DNA from: Armillaria gallica
Taxonomy: Eukaryota; Basidiomycota; Agaricomycetes; Agaricales; Physalacriaceae
Assembly: GCA_037576215.1 (NCBI GenBank)
Contig: JBANDB010000008.1
Location: 4,092,001 to 4,156,000 of the forward strand
Reading direction: 5' to 3'
Length of the DNA stretch: 64,000 nt
Shown: positions 10,850 to 23,900 of the stretch, piece by piece
Layout of the letters: the number at the start of each line of letters is the position of its first letter
How positions within the stretch are numbered: the stretch's first letter is position 1
Translations under genes and position numbers: made by a program
The notes under the pieces: generated by a model
Database searches by the model: none
The model's input: the letters and a program-made list of their open reading frames with translations, nothing else
What the model was told of the DNA's origin: nothing

Positions 10850-11403
10850 CTGTCAGATTGTGGTGGTGCCACCTACCTCCACTCGACCCTAGTCACTAAG
10901 GGCTATACAGATTGGGCTAACAATCTTCTTGGCAACAATCTATTTGATATAGCCATTCATTCACAAAGCCTTAAGGCTGAAGCAGAGGCTTATCTTTCTG
11001 AGATAAAATATGGCAATGACATGATCAAATACTGGCAGGTATATTTGTTATTGTGATATATTTGAGTTGTGTATTCATATTGCAGTAGGACAATCAAAAA
11101 GTATATCCAATTATATTTGTGATGGCTATGAACATTTTGCCCATTCAAGATATCTCAGTTTCATGTGAATATGTTTTTTCATCAGGAAAAGAGACAGCTA
11201 TGGTATGGCAAAATTGGATAGCAGCTGATCTAATGGAAGCATTGCAGATGAAGTATGCCTTTAAGTGTGGTCATTCTTTTAATTTTATAGATGATATGTC
11301 TAACAATGAGGAGACAGCAGCTTTGGAGACAAAAATAGCTGTGGAAGATGATGTACTAGAGGATATAGCAGCATTTATCGAGCTGCTACACTTTAAAAAA
11401 TAA
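10850..11403 (+). pseudogene. hAT transposase remnant 1, C-terminal dimerisation part
   Basis: An upstream exon (about 10890-11038) ends in IKYWQ; a candidate 47-nt intron (11039-11085, GTATATT to TGCAG) follows; then an exon continues as NQKVYPIIFVMAMNILPIQ and SVSCEYVFSSGKETAM...LMEALQMKY. This is the conserved hAT C-terminal dimerisation region (LPIQ..SV.CE.VFSS). An acidic tail follows (DDVLEDIAAF) and the frame stops at 11403. The splice site and motif are preserved although the rest of the gene is broken. Confidence 0.85.
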
Positions 11404-11632
11404 ATTACTCATTTTGATTTCCTGATTTGTAACAGAGCTAGGTGTTTTTCTAAAACTGAGCTTAAGCTAAGCAGAGCTATTATTTTACTTGGCAGCTTGG
11501 GTCACAAAAAGCTATGAAAAAAGAAAGAGCTAGAAAAAGCCAACTAAAGCTGAGCTAAGCCAAGCAGCGGCAATACTACTGCCTAGTAAAAGAAAATGTG
11601 GGTAAGGTATGGCACAGCAATCACGTATTGGC

Positions 11633-12933
11633 TAGGGATGCCCACTATAAAGTTTATAGGCAGTAGATAGATATGGTACATCTGTACTTATACGGTATAG
11701 TACAGCCTATATTATGACTGTAAAACAGTTGTACAATATATATGGATAACAAAAAGAGGTTCTATAGCTACTGCATGATATCAAAATAGCTAATTGTCAT
11801 CATTGAGGTCAATATCAATAGTCTCATATACATTTCAAAGACAGTGCTTCACTAATATCAAGGTCCTGATTGTTCCAGTTATAATCTGGCACAATGCATT
11901 GAAATAGAGTCTCTTTCAGATGAAAATATGTGCTTTACAGTGACTGCAGAATCTTGTATCACATTAGATAAATATTTGAAACTACAATGGAATATTATGG
12001 TACATCTATTAGAATGGATGCACAACAATGAGAAATAATAACACCAACCATATAGAAGAAGAAGACAAGGTGCAATACCTGTAAACTGTTGTAAATGTGA
12101 GAGGAAAATAGAAGTGTAAGTGTTTTGGGAACAAAGAGAGAACTGAACTGCATGGTGAAGCATAACATCAAAGTAGAGTGTTGCAAGGGCTGGGAAGATA
12201 AATGGCACAAAGGATAAGAAGAGAGTAGCAAAGAACCAGGTAATTATTTGATATATTATTGTGTTTGGGGTGGAAGAAAGCAGCTTGGGATGCAAACACT
12301 TGATGCAAGTTACATGAAAGATTAGCTCCTCATGAAGTGATGGACTATACAAATCAAACATATCCTGCTTGCCCATTGGAGTGAAGAAGGCAACTGTCAT
12401 GAATTGGAACCTTCTTCAATGTTGAATGAACCTATTAAAAAGAGAAAATTGTTATTTTGTCATTGGCAAACCAGAAATAAGAGGCTTCTGCACATCATGG
12501 CCTCCACTTAAAAGTTTCAAGGCAAAAATATGAAAAACAGTCTGCATATAGGAGCTACAAAGTGAATATAGGAAGTATTGAGCAAGTAGACTAGTAGCTG
12601 GAGCCTGGAGGCATAGAGATTATAGTATATTAACATGGCTGGGTTAGCAAGTGAGACGTGAAAGCGAGAGTGAGCTGGCACTGATCGATCAAATAATTTG
12701 TGAGATTAAAAAAGTAAAGGAATCACATGATAAATTTAGATTAATAGATCTATGATTCCACCCACATTTTCTACTTAAAAGCTCAAGAGCTTTGAGCAGG
12801 CTTTGGGCTTGAATACAAGTGAACCCAGTCTCAGGCCATTTGAAGCCCATCTCTGGGCTTAGGTAGGCTTGAGCCCAAAATGGGCTGGTTTTGGGCAGGC
12901 TCAGGCTTTAGCCTAAGCCTGCACATCACTAGC
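11633..12933 (-). mobile_element. hAT remnant 3, short minus-strand element
   Basis: On the minus strand the right-hand end (12933) reads TAGTGATGTGCAGGCTTAGG and is followed by GGGCTT/AAGCCC-rich sequence, the style of fungal hAT subterminal regions. The left-hand end could be TAGGGATGCCCAC at 11633, partly like it. Between them the minus strand holds a hAT C-terminus: FKYLSNVIQDSAVTVKHIFSS and RDSISMHCARL at 11880-11960, the dimerisation block. The open stretch 12400-11879 (173 codons) contains an unspliced intron. Length of about 1.3 kb implies a deletion derivative. No 8-bp target duplication could be matched. Confidence 0.5.
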
Positions 12934-14250
12934 TGTGATATATACATACAAAATGGTGTGGTTGTGATGTGATTCTGTTTGATACAGATGAAGTTCAAAA
13001 TGGAGGTAGAAGAAAGAGGATGACAAGTTTCAACTACAGGACTGACTGACAATGAGAAAACATTGGAGAGGCTAGGGCTGGTGAGCATGATTTTAATCTA
13101 TACTGGTTGTTTCACTTATCCTCAAGCAGTGTCGTATTCATACATGGTTAAGAATCTATATGAGAAAGCCAAGCTGAGAATCAAACAATACTAATACACT
13201 CATATATGCAAAAGTCATCAAACTTGAGAGAAGATTGCTGGTATTCTTTGTTTTGCATTACTCTCTCTGTCATCTCTGATGAATCATCCTCAGGTTATAC
13301 CTGTTTAGAAATCAAGCCTGACTCCAACATATTGATGTGATGTAGATTTTCTCATATAAAGCTTACAGTATTCTAGTTCCATCACCAACAGAATTGAAAG
13401 AATCTTTGGCTTTAATCTAGAGCACAATAATAGATTCAATTTACAGTTTGATAATATCTTCTGCTACAAGGTCAAGTGATACAAACATCATGTAGAGGAT
13501 TACAACTGTTGTCAGCTTTTTCTCTATTACAGTAGTACAGGCATAGTTGTATTTGACGAGTGACACATCTTGGGCCTATTATGCACATGATATTCACTTT
13601 AAATTTTCTTCTCTTAAACATTTACGGTTATTATTCCTCTTATATAGCAATCCTCTCTTTGCATTTTATGTGTTCCTTCCACTGCATGGTGGTTTTGATA
13701 TCTGAGATGAAAATATTGAAATCGAAAGTTATTTATTTTTAGCAATATGTTAATCTAAAATATCCAATAAATAGTCAAAAAATGTTTTCAATATTCATAA
13801 CTTTCTCAAGTTTTAAAGCAAATTTCCCAAATATAGAAATAATATTTACAGTTTTTCAAATATATTACAGACTCAAAATATGATTAAAATAAATATCTTT
13901 CACTATCATGCAGTGTTCTGTTGATAATAAATATCTCCAGGTTAAAAGAACGAGTTGAAATTGTGTTGTTTTAGCACATGATGTGAGAGACAGCGATTCT
14001 AAGCAGTAGACGATGACTTGAATGATCTGTGATTTGAGCTTGTACTTGGATATGCAACAGCCAGTACAAGATGTGTTTTGATGGAAGAGTTGCATATTTG
14101 GATTTAAGTATAGGTGAGCTACTAATACTTATTTTGTTTCTCTGTGGCTAACACATTTTCATACAGCATTTGTCTCTTGCTGTTCAATCTTTTCTGTGTC
14201 CTTCTATGTCAATGCATGTTTTTCACCATGCTATCAGTCTCAGCCTCTAT
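12934..14250. other. No recognisable gene
   Basis: AT-rich sequence almost without CG. Short open frames on both strands (for example 13560-13742 plus, 13865-14095 minus) show no motif I recognise and look like chance frames or decayed repeat. The left end of hAT remnant 2 should lie near the right-hand border but no TAGTGATG-type terminus could be found. Confidence 0.5.
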
Positions 14251-14259
14251 ATTTAGACT

Positions 14260-16790
14260 AGAATTGTGCCAAGGTAATGAATCACATTCAAGTGAGCAAG
14301 ATGGGGAAATTTCTGATGATGGTAAAAGGGACAGATAGCAAGTTGCAGAGATTCTCAATTAGAGGGTGCTGAAGGATATATCTCAACTATAAGATTAGGT
14401 TTTGGATTTTGTCTTTGATCATGGTAAGTAGTTCATTAATCTTCAATTTGCGTAAATTCATTCTTCTCTTAGGCTCACAACTGGCCCATTGATATCACAT
14501 TAACACTGGTACTTTTGGTAATCTCTTCATACTACATTCAGTGAGTGACAAGTGATGAACTGAACAGTAGAGACAGCAGGTTATTGAATAGCTAGTGTAA
14601 AGGAACCTGTTGTGCAAACTAGAGACTCACTCCCACTATTATATAAACTCATCATTGTACACAGCCTATTCATATCTTGGAGCATCCATTATTTCACAAT
14701 ATGATCAATATTGCATCTTGAGTGACAGAAGATGTTAAAATTTCCAGCTGTAAGCAAACTTGAAGTGCAATAATGATGACATTCCAAAGTCAAATGAAGT
14801 ATCTACAATGTTGACTTTTAGTATGTGTCATAATAATATTTATTATGAGATCTTGATGGTAATTTAAACATAGAGTTAAGCTGTTAAAGGCTGTATTAGC
14901 TTGACCTGTGATGCCTGGCAAGCATCAACAACAGATGGGTACTTTGTGGTGTCAAGCCATTGAATTGAAGAAGTGAGAGATTACTAGTGGAAACTTTAGA
15001 GTACTCTTCTAGGGTTTGTTCTCCTGAATATCTGAATGAATATGGATCAGATTGGATGGATCACATGCGATAATGCCTTAAATAATAGTACTATATTAGA
15101 TACATTTGCTATGCTGATTGAAAAGGCAACATCTACTGTTTTTGATGCTGTGAAGTGTCAGATTCGGTATGTTATTGCAATGTCTGAGATAAATGATTAA
15201 CAAGGTGTATTTTTAGATGTACAGCATATATTATCAACCTTGCAACATAGGCTATAAAAATGACTTATAGCAAATCTAAGCACTATAATCCTGAAGAACT
15301 TAATGAGGATCTCACTGCTCATACCACTATTCAACATGATGAAGTGGGCATGGTGAGATCCATTGTTATAAAGGTATTTGGCATATTCTCTTGATCCTTG
15401 CTATTTTTACATAGCCACAGGCTTGTTCATTGGTAAAAGGAAAGAAACATTTCAGAGACATTTAATACTGTGATGGCACACTAGAGAATAGAATATTGAC
15501 ACTCTTGATTGATATGGCTGTATGGTGGAGTTCAACATATGTAATGCTTCATTATGCATTGTCATTAAGAAAGGTGAGTGATAGTATTATTGATAAGATT
15601 TTAATACTTATTATAACTTAACAACATAGAAAGTAGGTACATTTGTTTATGAGATCAGAGTGATGGAGGAGGATCTTGAGAAATGCTGAAAGATTAACAG
15701 CCTGAAGCTCAAAGCAGATGAACAAGTACATTAAGCATATGGTTGAGATTCTAACAGTATGTGATATGCAGTTGAATAATTCATAGTTCTGATTGAAATA
15801 TATCTTAGCATGTCCATGATGCTCAGCAAGTATTTCCTCAGATAAAGTAGCTTTTCTGCATAATGTACTCCCTGCTTTGGAGGCACTGCACAAGGCATGG
15901 AGCTGACAGGTCAATCCTTTCAAGTTTGCAAAGTATGAACCATTTTGGCCAGCAATCAATGCTGAACTTCACAAAGTTAAGGATTATAATGACTGCAGCA
16001 AAAATGGATACTTATGTGATGACCATGTGTAGGAAATAATGATATGTTCATTTGTCTTTCACTTACCTATTTTTTAGTGCTTAATCCTGAGGAGAAGACT
16101 CAACACATTGAGAAGTATTGAGGGCTAGATGCCTTTGAAAAGTCTCTTACATTAGCAAAGACAATTGTATATGATGTTGCTGCTATAACTAGTATAGTAA
16201 TTCATCTCATGGATATTCTAGTACCACCAGTGATACTGCAAGCTGTTTGGCAATGAGTTATCTAATTCTGGACAACCATCACTACAAAAACATTGTAACC
16301 TTAAATCAGCACATGTATAACTTGAAAAGCTTATGGTGATACTATCTGACAAAAATACAGATCTTGATAATGAGAATGAAGCCCTGCCCACAGATGATTC
16401 CTGGGAGAGGAATTTCAATGGATACCTAAACTCAACTGATGTTCTTAGTAGATGTAGCATTATTGAGTGGTGGAGGGTTAGTTTCCCTTTCTCATATGCC
16501 TGTTTTTATTTTTATTATATTTTTATAGTACAATGCTGATCATTATTCTGTCTGGGCATCACTGGCTGGTGATTATCTGGCAATCATGGTCTCTTTTATT
16601 TTTAGTAAGCATGCTTTTTCCAGTGTAGGAATAATAATCAGCAAACAGCATAACCAACTAAAAGCTGATATGATTGAAGCATTACAGTTTCTGAAATGTA
16701 GCTACTGCCATAATTTAGTTTTCTGAGAGATGAATGATATTGTACTAGAGTTAGTATCTGCAATGAGTGAAAAGCAGTGGTGTCTGTTGC
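14260..16790 (+). pseudogene. hAT transposase remnant 2 with introns still visible
   Basis: Plus strand. Early part: FVFDHG near 14410 before a GTAAG donor. Core: ITCDNALNNSTILDTFAMLIEKA (15055-15125), the D-N-A-x-N-N block; an intron (about 15168-15216), then CTAYIINLAT; an intron ending near 15418; then LLIDMAVWWSSTYVMLHYAL (15510-15570), the conserved W-S-S-T-Y block. C-terminus: DYLAIMVSFIFSKHAFSSVG and LKADMIEALQFLKCSYC (16570-16720), the dimerisation region. Stops are frequent. It is a different hAT family from remnant 1, which has LPIQ-SVSCE. Confidence 0.8.
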
Positions 16791-16959
16791 CAATACTATA
16801 GGACATTCAGAACTTGCTGATCATAGGTTTAAAGCTTGGGATGAGCTTCAAAGAATGTTAAAAATGAAGCAGATTTTGAAAACAGTAATGAAAATGATAT
16901 AGACATAAGTATTATTGATATTATAGACAGTAATATGCAGTAGCTAGCTCTATTAATAT

Positions 16960-17115
16960 CATCTTGAAGCCCAGATCTAAGCCCAAGCTTGCCCAAGCTG
17001 ACCCATGTATTGGGCTTTGGGCTGGGCCTGCAATTGTATCAAACCTAAGCCCTATCAGGCCAAGGTCAAGTCTTAGGCCTTAAGCCCAAGCCTGGCCCAC
17101 ACATTACTAATTGCA
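16960..17115. repeat. GGGCTT-rich subterminal end of hAT remnant 2
   Basis: Dense alternation of AAGCCC, GGGCTT and GGCC words, ending CCTGGCCCACACATTACTA. The same style of sequence ends hAT remnant 3 at 12800-12933 (GCCTGCACATCACTA). Subterminal repeats of this kind bind hAT transposases in known cases; that role is inference here. Confidence 0.55.
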
Positions 17116-17699
17116 GCTTCATGTTACTTCTGCCCTCTAGACTACAGGCAGTCCAAATTTATATGATTGTAACATCTCAAGAGTAACAGATGAGTCTTGT
17201 AATATGCACAATAAATCTCATAGCATGCATGGTAAATCCTCATTAGAGTGAAGTCATTGAATGAGAGCACATACATGTGATGGTTGATTCAAATTGGGAA
17301 TTTCAACAGCAGATAAATCTTCAATTCAGACAAGTCACTGAACATTATCTCTTCAAATAAATGCAAAAGTGTCAGCTTGTGTACAGTGATTTGCTATGCT
17401 TTCATAGCATAAGCTTTTCTTGCAGATATAAGGGAGTTGTCATGCAATTTTAGATCCTACAAAAGTGATACCTTTCTCTATTGAAAACTCTTGTCAAAGA
17501 TGGAGGTCAGGCCAGAGCTTGTTGCAGTGATCCAGAAGAGAGTAGAGGTCTTGATCTGGGTTGTCTTCATTGAGATTGATATTATAAAAATCAACAGATT
17601 TTGGAAGACATCTAGGCAGTGATACATTGTCAACAGATGACTCATTAGAGAATTGAGCTAGTTTTGTCATCATATCACCTCATTGCTGAGATGATTTGA

Positions 17700-18135
17700 C
17701 CTTGATGATCTTGTCAATCAAGCTCTATTTATGCTAAGAGGCATTTGGCAGCAGAAACAAGAGATACTTGTAAAGCAGATGGGTTTGAATCTAGTGTTGT
17801 AGCATTATGAGCTTGATACAGCCACCATTGTGTCCATTGTTGTTCATCTTCTCAAGCATGCCATTAAACTGCTTGAAAGAGAATAGCCACCATGAGTAGA
17901 CAGGTTCAAAGACCTTGATCATAGAATAGAAATGCATTGCTAAATGATGATTTATGGAGAGAGGAATGTCTAAAAGAAGTAGCCACTGACAGTAATTCAA
18001 AAGATAAGTCTGACTAGAGTGAGTTTGAGCTATTGATAGTCTTTGTTGACAACAGCTGGACTGCTGCACAAAGAAGTAAGATAGTGTCATAAAGGAATTT
18101 GCGCTTGTAGCAGTGAGTGGTGTGGATGATTTCAT
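17700..18135 (-). pseudogene. Tnp2/CACTA-like transposase C-terminal fragment
   Basis: The 114-codon minus-strand stretch ends with YSWWLFSFKQFNGMLEKMNN and NGHNGGCIKL. In basidiomycete Tnp2-type (CACTA-like) transposases the equivalent block reads close to G-P-V-x-S-W-W-x-F-x-F-E-R-F-N-G-x-L-x-K and N-G-H-x-G-G. The preceding helix with SINHHLAMHFYSMIK fits the family too. The catalytic centre is not recognisable upstream (18136-19460), which is frame-broken. Recognition is from memory of the family. Confidence 0.6.
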
Positions 18136-18139
18136 TTAG

Positions 18140-19690
18140 AAACAACACAGGCTTGGTGTTAGGAATTTGATTATTGGCATTCTTTCAGCAATACCAGAGG
18201 ATGATGGGAGTGAAAGTGAGAAGTCATCACTATTCATCAGCCTTTTTCAAGGACTTTTTCAAGGACTGAATGATTCTTAAGAAGTCAAGTAATATAACTG
18301 GGCTATTTAATGATGTTTATGATGTCTTCCCAAGAACATGTGAGCTAAAAAGAGAATGAACATGTACAGGTAGGTAGTCAAAGGCTGTCTGTGTTGCAGG
18401 CTGCTATTCTGATATCCAATCAAACATCAAAAACCAGACTCCATGCTGCTGAAGGATTGTGCCTTGTCACTGAATTGAGGCAGTAAGTGAATAGAATTTT
18501 TGTTTGAGCATATTGTAGTTATCTTGTGGTCAAAAATCTGGTTTCCTGTTAGCAACGATGATATAGATTTTATGCTGTGTAAGACATTGTCTTAGCGAGA
18601 AAGCTGAAACCTCTAATTCAAAAGACCTTTTATAATAACATGCTAAAATGAAGGAACATCAGCAGGAAGACCAGTGGAGAAAAAGGATATACCATAAGCA
18701 AAGCTTATTTAAATACCTTCTGATATATAATCTAATAGATATATCCCAGCCAAGCTTCAGATGTTCAGCATCAGAGACATTGTGGAAGTATAGTGTTTAC
18801 CAGTTTTCATGAAGATGAACAAAGGTGCTGCAAGGATGAAGCTGATTCTCAGGGCATTAACATTAGTCAACTCTGATCATTTAATAGTGAGTAGCACAAT
18901 ATGCATAAAGTCAAAACCATATACGGACAATAAATGTAGAAAAAAAAACACAGACAGGAGAAACACAGTAAACACTCATTCAGCTTCAATTCTGAAGATG
19001 AAAAGGAAAGTTGGGTTTGAAGATGAGGAAGATGATGCAGGATAGGCTAGATATAAGAGGGTCAACAGATCAGACAACAGAGATTTGGAAGAGGGCATGG
19101 TAACAGATATGTAAATATGAAACATAGGATTAAAAATGTTATGACATACAGATAGTTATAAAAAAAAATAGAAGAAAAACAATTGCACGATAAGCACAGG
19201 AAGCAGACTGACAACAAAGATGCAAATAAATAATGAATAAGAAACAGGAATAAAGAAAAGCAAAAAGAGAACATGACCCAACTGAAGTGATAAGAAAGCA
19301 AAAAACAGACAGGAATTACTAAGGGGAGGGCACAAGGGGGACATGGCAGAGAGTGGGTAGTAGGGCAGAAAAGAATGAAATACAGATAGTGGGAGATAGC
19401 AGAGAGGCCAGAGTAGGAAATACTGAGATCAATTGATTCCATCAATAAAACTCTCCTATAAGTCACTCAGGACAGTATAATGATTGATTACCTATATTCA
19501 TAGGATTCAGAATAGAACATGTTAACTTTGCTCACTGAAATCTTGTCCCATATGAGGCCTTTTAGGCTGGTGTCAGTTTCTTCTTGCAGGTGCTGCCTTA
19601 TTATAATTGATGGTTCTTCCATGAAGCTAGCGATGAGTTATACCTCCCCAAAGATTTGAGTAATGATCTTGGTAAATCCTGTTATATTGA
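18140..19690. other. Decayed sequence, probably upstream part of the Tnp2-like gene
   Basis: No motif I can name. The minus-strand stretch 19466-19062 is 134 codons long but is mostly F, L, S, C and P, as expected when a purine-rich plus strand is read backwards. 18809-19045 plus is lysine-rich with a similar explanation. A CG-poor, A-rich decay product is the simplest reading. Confidence 0.45.
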
Positions 19691-19696
19691 TTGTAG

Positions 19697-20084
19697 CCCA
19701 CATGTGAGGTTAGTGTAAGGCTAGCAAACTCTCTGGTAAGAGAAAGTCATGTTTGCATTTGCAAAATCTTTTGTATATGCAAGGAGGGTTACCATCCACT
19801 CTAAAAAGATCTGATAGAATCTGTTCTGTCTACAGATACAATAAAGAGAAGTAGTCCAAGTGTCTGTTATTCCTTTAGGGTGCTTTAAGTAAGTGGGATT
19901 AAATAAGTTTTAAGTACATTGTATGCACTTATATAGTAGTGGATCTAAACTAGCTCCCTGCTCCCACACCTGCCTGCTCAGCTAGTGAAAATAGTTGTAG
20001 CATAGCATCTTGTCACTGTATTAAAGTGAAAGGCTAAAATTTGGTGCATACAAAGATGTGGTGCAGCACATCAGTTGTGGAGAT
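19697..20084 (-). repeat. LTR-B copy 2, internally shortened
   Basis: Reverse complement matches LTR-B copy 1: GTGCTGCACCACATC, GCACCAA, GCTATGCTACAACTA, then a jump over about 400 bp to CAGGGAGCT, ACTATATAAG and the shared 3' end GAGAGTTTGCTAGCCTTACA. Divergence is high. The middle segment present at 6136-6540 is absent. No target duplication was evident. Confidence 0.7.
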
Positions 20085-20399
20085 CTCTTGCCCTAGTCTA
20101 GTATTCTGTCATTAAGGATGGACCACTCTTTCAGTAAGTTAAGGGCAACTTAACCCTGTCAGTGCTGATGACAGCTTTAGAAAGGACCCAGTCATAGATC
20201 AAGGTTACACAAAGTATTATTTATCTCCTGAGCTTCTCTAGTTCTATTCTTAGCACATGTCCCCTGTAAATTGTTAGTGTACTCAGTGTCAAGTGCTGGG
20301 ACTTTATATTTAGTGTGACCTTTATAATAAAGCTCTACAGTTAAGCCATGCACTCTACTGGACATCACTCAAGGTATTTCATTACCTGCATTTAAGACA

Positions 20400-20930
20400 C
20401 TATACTTTAGAGTATCTCTCATTGCCTTGATATCTAGATTTTATAAAATATATGTATTGATATATTTTATAAAATTACATATATAAACACTTTTCAAGCA
20501 TGTCAGCATAATTCCAGCCTTTCCAATGGTGGCAAAAACTCTATCTAGATGAGTGATACATTTTTCATAAGTTCTCAAATATACTATAATATTGTTTATA
20601 TAAATGAGGCAAAAATTCCACAGATAAAGAGATAGGATACTTTGTATCACTGTCTGAAATACTCTTGGACTATTTTTAGTTCAAACAGTATTCGCAAGAA
20701 TTAATGTAGTCTGCAGTGAGTGCGAAAAACCATCTTTTCTATGTTGTCTATATGAATTTCTAGTTGCATAAATCCAGACAATATGTTTAGAAAAGACATT
20801 ACTTGTATGCTTGACAGCACTAAGAGATCATACAAAATTGTGGTTTCCTATTGCAGTATGTTATTATGACTAGTGCTCTCTATGGGCTCTCTGATGGCTC
20901 TATAACCCTTGTGAGAACAACTGGTCTATT
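20400..20930 (-). pseudogene. Ty3/gypsy reverse transcriptase remnant (element E)
   Basis: Minus strand. Fragments in order: NILSGFMQLEIHIDNIEKMVFRTHC (about 20800-20730), SILSLYLWNFCLIYINNIIVYLRTYEKCITHLDRVFATIGKAGI split around 20640-20510. These match Ty3 RT blocks D-x-x-S-G-Y-x-Q-x-x-V, F-x-T, and the palm motif, here YINN instead of YIDD, so both catalytic aspartates are replaced. Only the fingers and palm are readable. The 315 bp between it and LTR-B copy 2 have no recognisable content. Confidence 0.75.
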
Positions 20931-20939
20931 TATTAATTG

Positions 20940-23900
20940 ATTACTTTTGTTTTTGTCAAGGAAGAACTATGTCGGCAGAGAGATTGGTTATACTCTCTTC
21001 TTTGTACAGATTTATACTTTTGCATTAAGCTGCCTCAAGTGCTTATTGAATTTAAATGTGCTAATATTTTTTTTCAAGCATACTCCAGACTTTATCATAT
21101 AAATGTTCTGGCAAGATCAGCTGATGACAGAATTATTATTATTATTATTTTTTTTAGTATTCAAAGGATGTCACTTATATTGAATACTAAAATCCAAGGG
21201 CAGGATAAATGAATTATAGTATTGGACACTAAGTTCTATGATCAGGAAATTGTTTGTTCACACCACAGTTGGTGCATATATCAGATATATGGAGAAGAAC
21301 AGAAGAAAACAAGATGATGTATACTAAATGAGCATTTTATTTTATTGCTTGTTCATTATCTCATCTTATTATTTGTTCAGTATAGCAACAATTGGTTCTG
21401 AATTTGCCCTGTTTACATTTGTCATCTTCATAACTGCTTATGCCATCCTACAAGATTTTATCCTTATAGTACCTACAGTGTTCCTACCTACTATGGTATG
21501 CTGAAGTCCAGGCTTTTATCCTCAACATTGATTATATCTGCTGTCAGGTTAAACTTTATCAAACATAAATGGTCAATGTTATTAACAGCAAGTTGTTCTA
21601 GTCATTGATCAAGGATGAAACTTATACCAACAATTATATGCAGATGTGTTTTCCATCCTGCTAAGCTCTCAAACTGATTGAATTTACTTCTAACTAAGTT
21701 TTCAAACATTGTTAGACACAGTCACTGGTTCCAATAGCTTGAAGTCATTCTAATATTAAGGAAAAAAACTTATGTTGAGTCTCAACTAACGAAACAGGTT
21801 GAAACTTGGGGATTTTATATAGCATTGAACCACAGTGCAGTACAGTCTGGGCTTAACTTATTAATGCATGATTGTGTGATAATCTGATCTCTATTTGGTA
21901 TCATGGAAAAATCAGAAAAGAAGGACCAACAAGCAAGAGGATTTGAGATAGAATACTACTCTATAATCATACTGTCTGTAAATCCCAAGATCACTGCCAT
22001 AATAAGTGGCATCCATGCTGGCTAGTTATGCTAAGAGAACAGATTATTGAATCGGTACCAGTTATGTTAGTATAACAAGGCTTATAATGAGTCTTTAGAA
22101 TTAGAAATGTGCCTTAGAATTATAACTTGAGATAAATATTCAGTTACTCAACTGGCAGTGGCTCAAATGAGAACAAGGCAGGATTGAGATTTGCCACCTC
22201 TGTTGTAAGGAGCAACTAGAATTATGATGTTATTATTTCATTCAGAAGGTATAGTCAGATAACACAGTGGCAGTCAATATGTTGAAGTTTACTCATACAA
22301 ATGCATTTGCACTTGAATTTATTCAGCCTAAGAGAGCTTAGCAGGATGGAAAACACATTTGTATATTATTGTTAGTATAAGTTTCATTCTCTATTAGTGA
22401 TTAGAACAACTTGCTGTTAGAGATAGTAACTGTTTATGTTTGATAAAGTTTGATATGTAAGTTAGTTGGCACTTACAGAGGAAAACCAATCTTTGAAAAA
22501 CACACATTTGGACTAAGAGTCAGATTAGATCAGATTAGTTCATCAGTTTTAATAGACCATCCAACTAGGGATATCAAGTTGGTGGAGTTTATACTTGTAT
22601 CATTACTTACTATGAGCTATTAAGGTAAACTAGTTTACACCTCTTTACTTGAGCTGTATTAGCAGAAGTGGCTAATAAATCTAGTTTTCCAGTTTTACTC
22701 AACACATATTATGAATAACACTACAGAAGTTAATTGTGTTAGTCTTTGCAATCTCTGATGATATGGTGCATTATTTCAAAGTCAAGGAGAGCTTTGAAGA
22801 CCTCTAATGCAAGATAGTAAGCATAGGGGTCAGTGTCTTTGAGTTCATGTTTGTGACAGGTAGAATAGACTCAAATAATCCAGTAAAATATAATAATAAT
22901 AATTTTTTCATTGTTTTCAGCAATGTTGTTACACTTGATCATATATGTGTCAAAGGATTTATTCAGTGGATCTGGTTATGTTTTAATGTTCATTTTTATA
23001 CTTGTGAAGTTAGCTCTAACTGTCTGCTTTATCTTTTGCTTTTTCTTTTCTTGCCTTTTAGATCTCCATTCCTTTTATGCCAGCATGTCACCATTATGTG
23101 TCCTATAGGCATTAGATATATGAGGTTACTGCATTGAGCTTATGATTTTGGAAAAGTTTGAGTATTCTAGATAAACTTTACTATCTCCAAGTTTATGATG
23201 ATACTATTAGCTATATTAACAATTTCCTGAAGAAGGGAGTTAAATAAGAATCTAGTAAATAAGGCTGGGTTCAACAAGTCATTGACAACCTTTTTATGTT
23301 TTTTCTAGAATTGTAATGCCAGCATGTTTATGACATTGAGAATGAGTGTAGCATAAAGAAAAAGAATAATTAGCAGTGTTATATAGTGTCTGCACAAAAG
23401 AAAACCGAGATTGAATGATGCTTGGGATATGTGCAATAGAGTTGCAATATGTGATGGAGAGACATCTGTATTGGAGCAAAGTGCACTGATGGTTACCATC
23501 TCTATAGTGATGGTGAAAGAGTTGTGAGGCTTCTTATGCAATTCTCTAGGTATCTATTGCAGGGTTCTGTATGGATGAGATCATGCCAAGGATTTCTCTG
23601 GAGAGTCTGGCTATAAGGATTCTGAAAACTATAGCATCCTTGCAGTACTAGGTTTGTCACTTGTTAAAATAGATGTGCATATATTCCTGTGAAAGCATGG
23701 AGGGATACAAAAGAGCATTGTGTGTAATTCACATAACTGGAGAGGTTGACTATTGTATTGGGTATATATAAAAATATACTGCAGAATCTAATAGATTGAT
23801 CAGTTTGTCAGTGTGTCATTAGTACATAGTAAATGAAAAAAAAAAGTGAGACAATATCAACAGGAGATATTAAAAAACCCAGTGGAAAAAAGCCATGCTT

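Noticed and set aside
11879..12400. A 173-codon minus-strand frame with hydrophobic stretches, like a membrane protein
   Set aside because: Its end is a hAT dimerisation block (AVTVKHIFSSERDSIS); the hydrophobic middle is probably intron plus frame-shifted sequence.
19062..19466. A 134-codon minus-strand frame rich in Cys, Phe and Leu
   Set aside because: It has no motif and mirrors an A/G-rich plus strand; likely a chance open frame.
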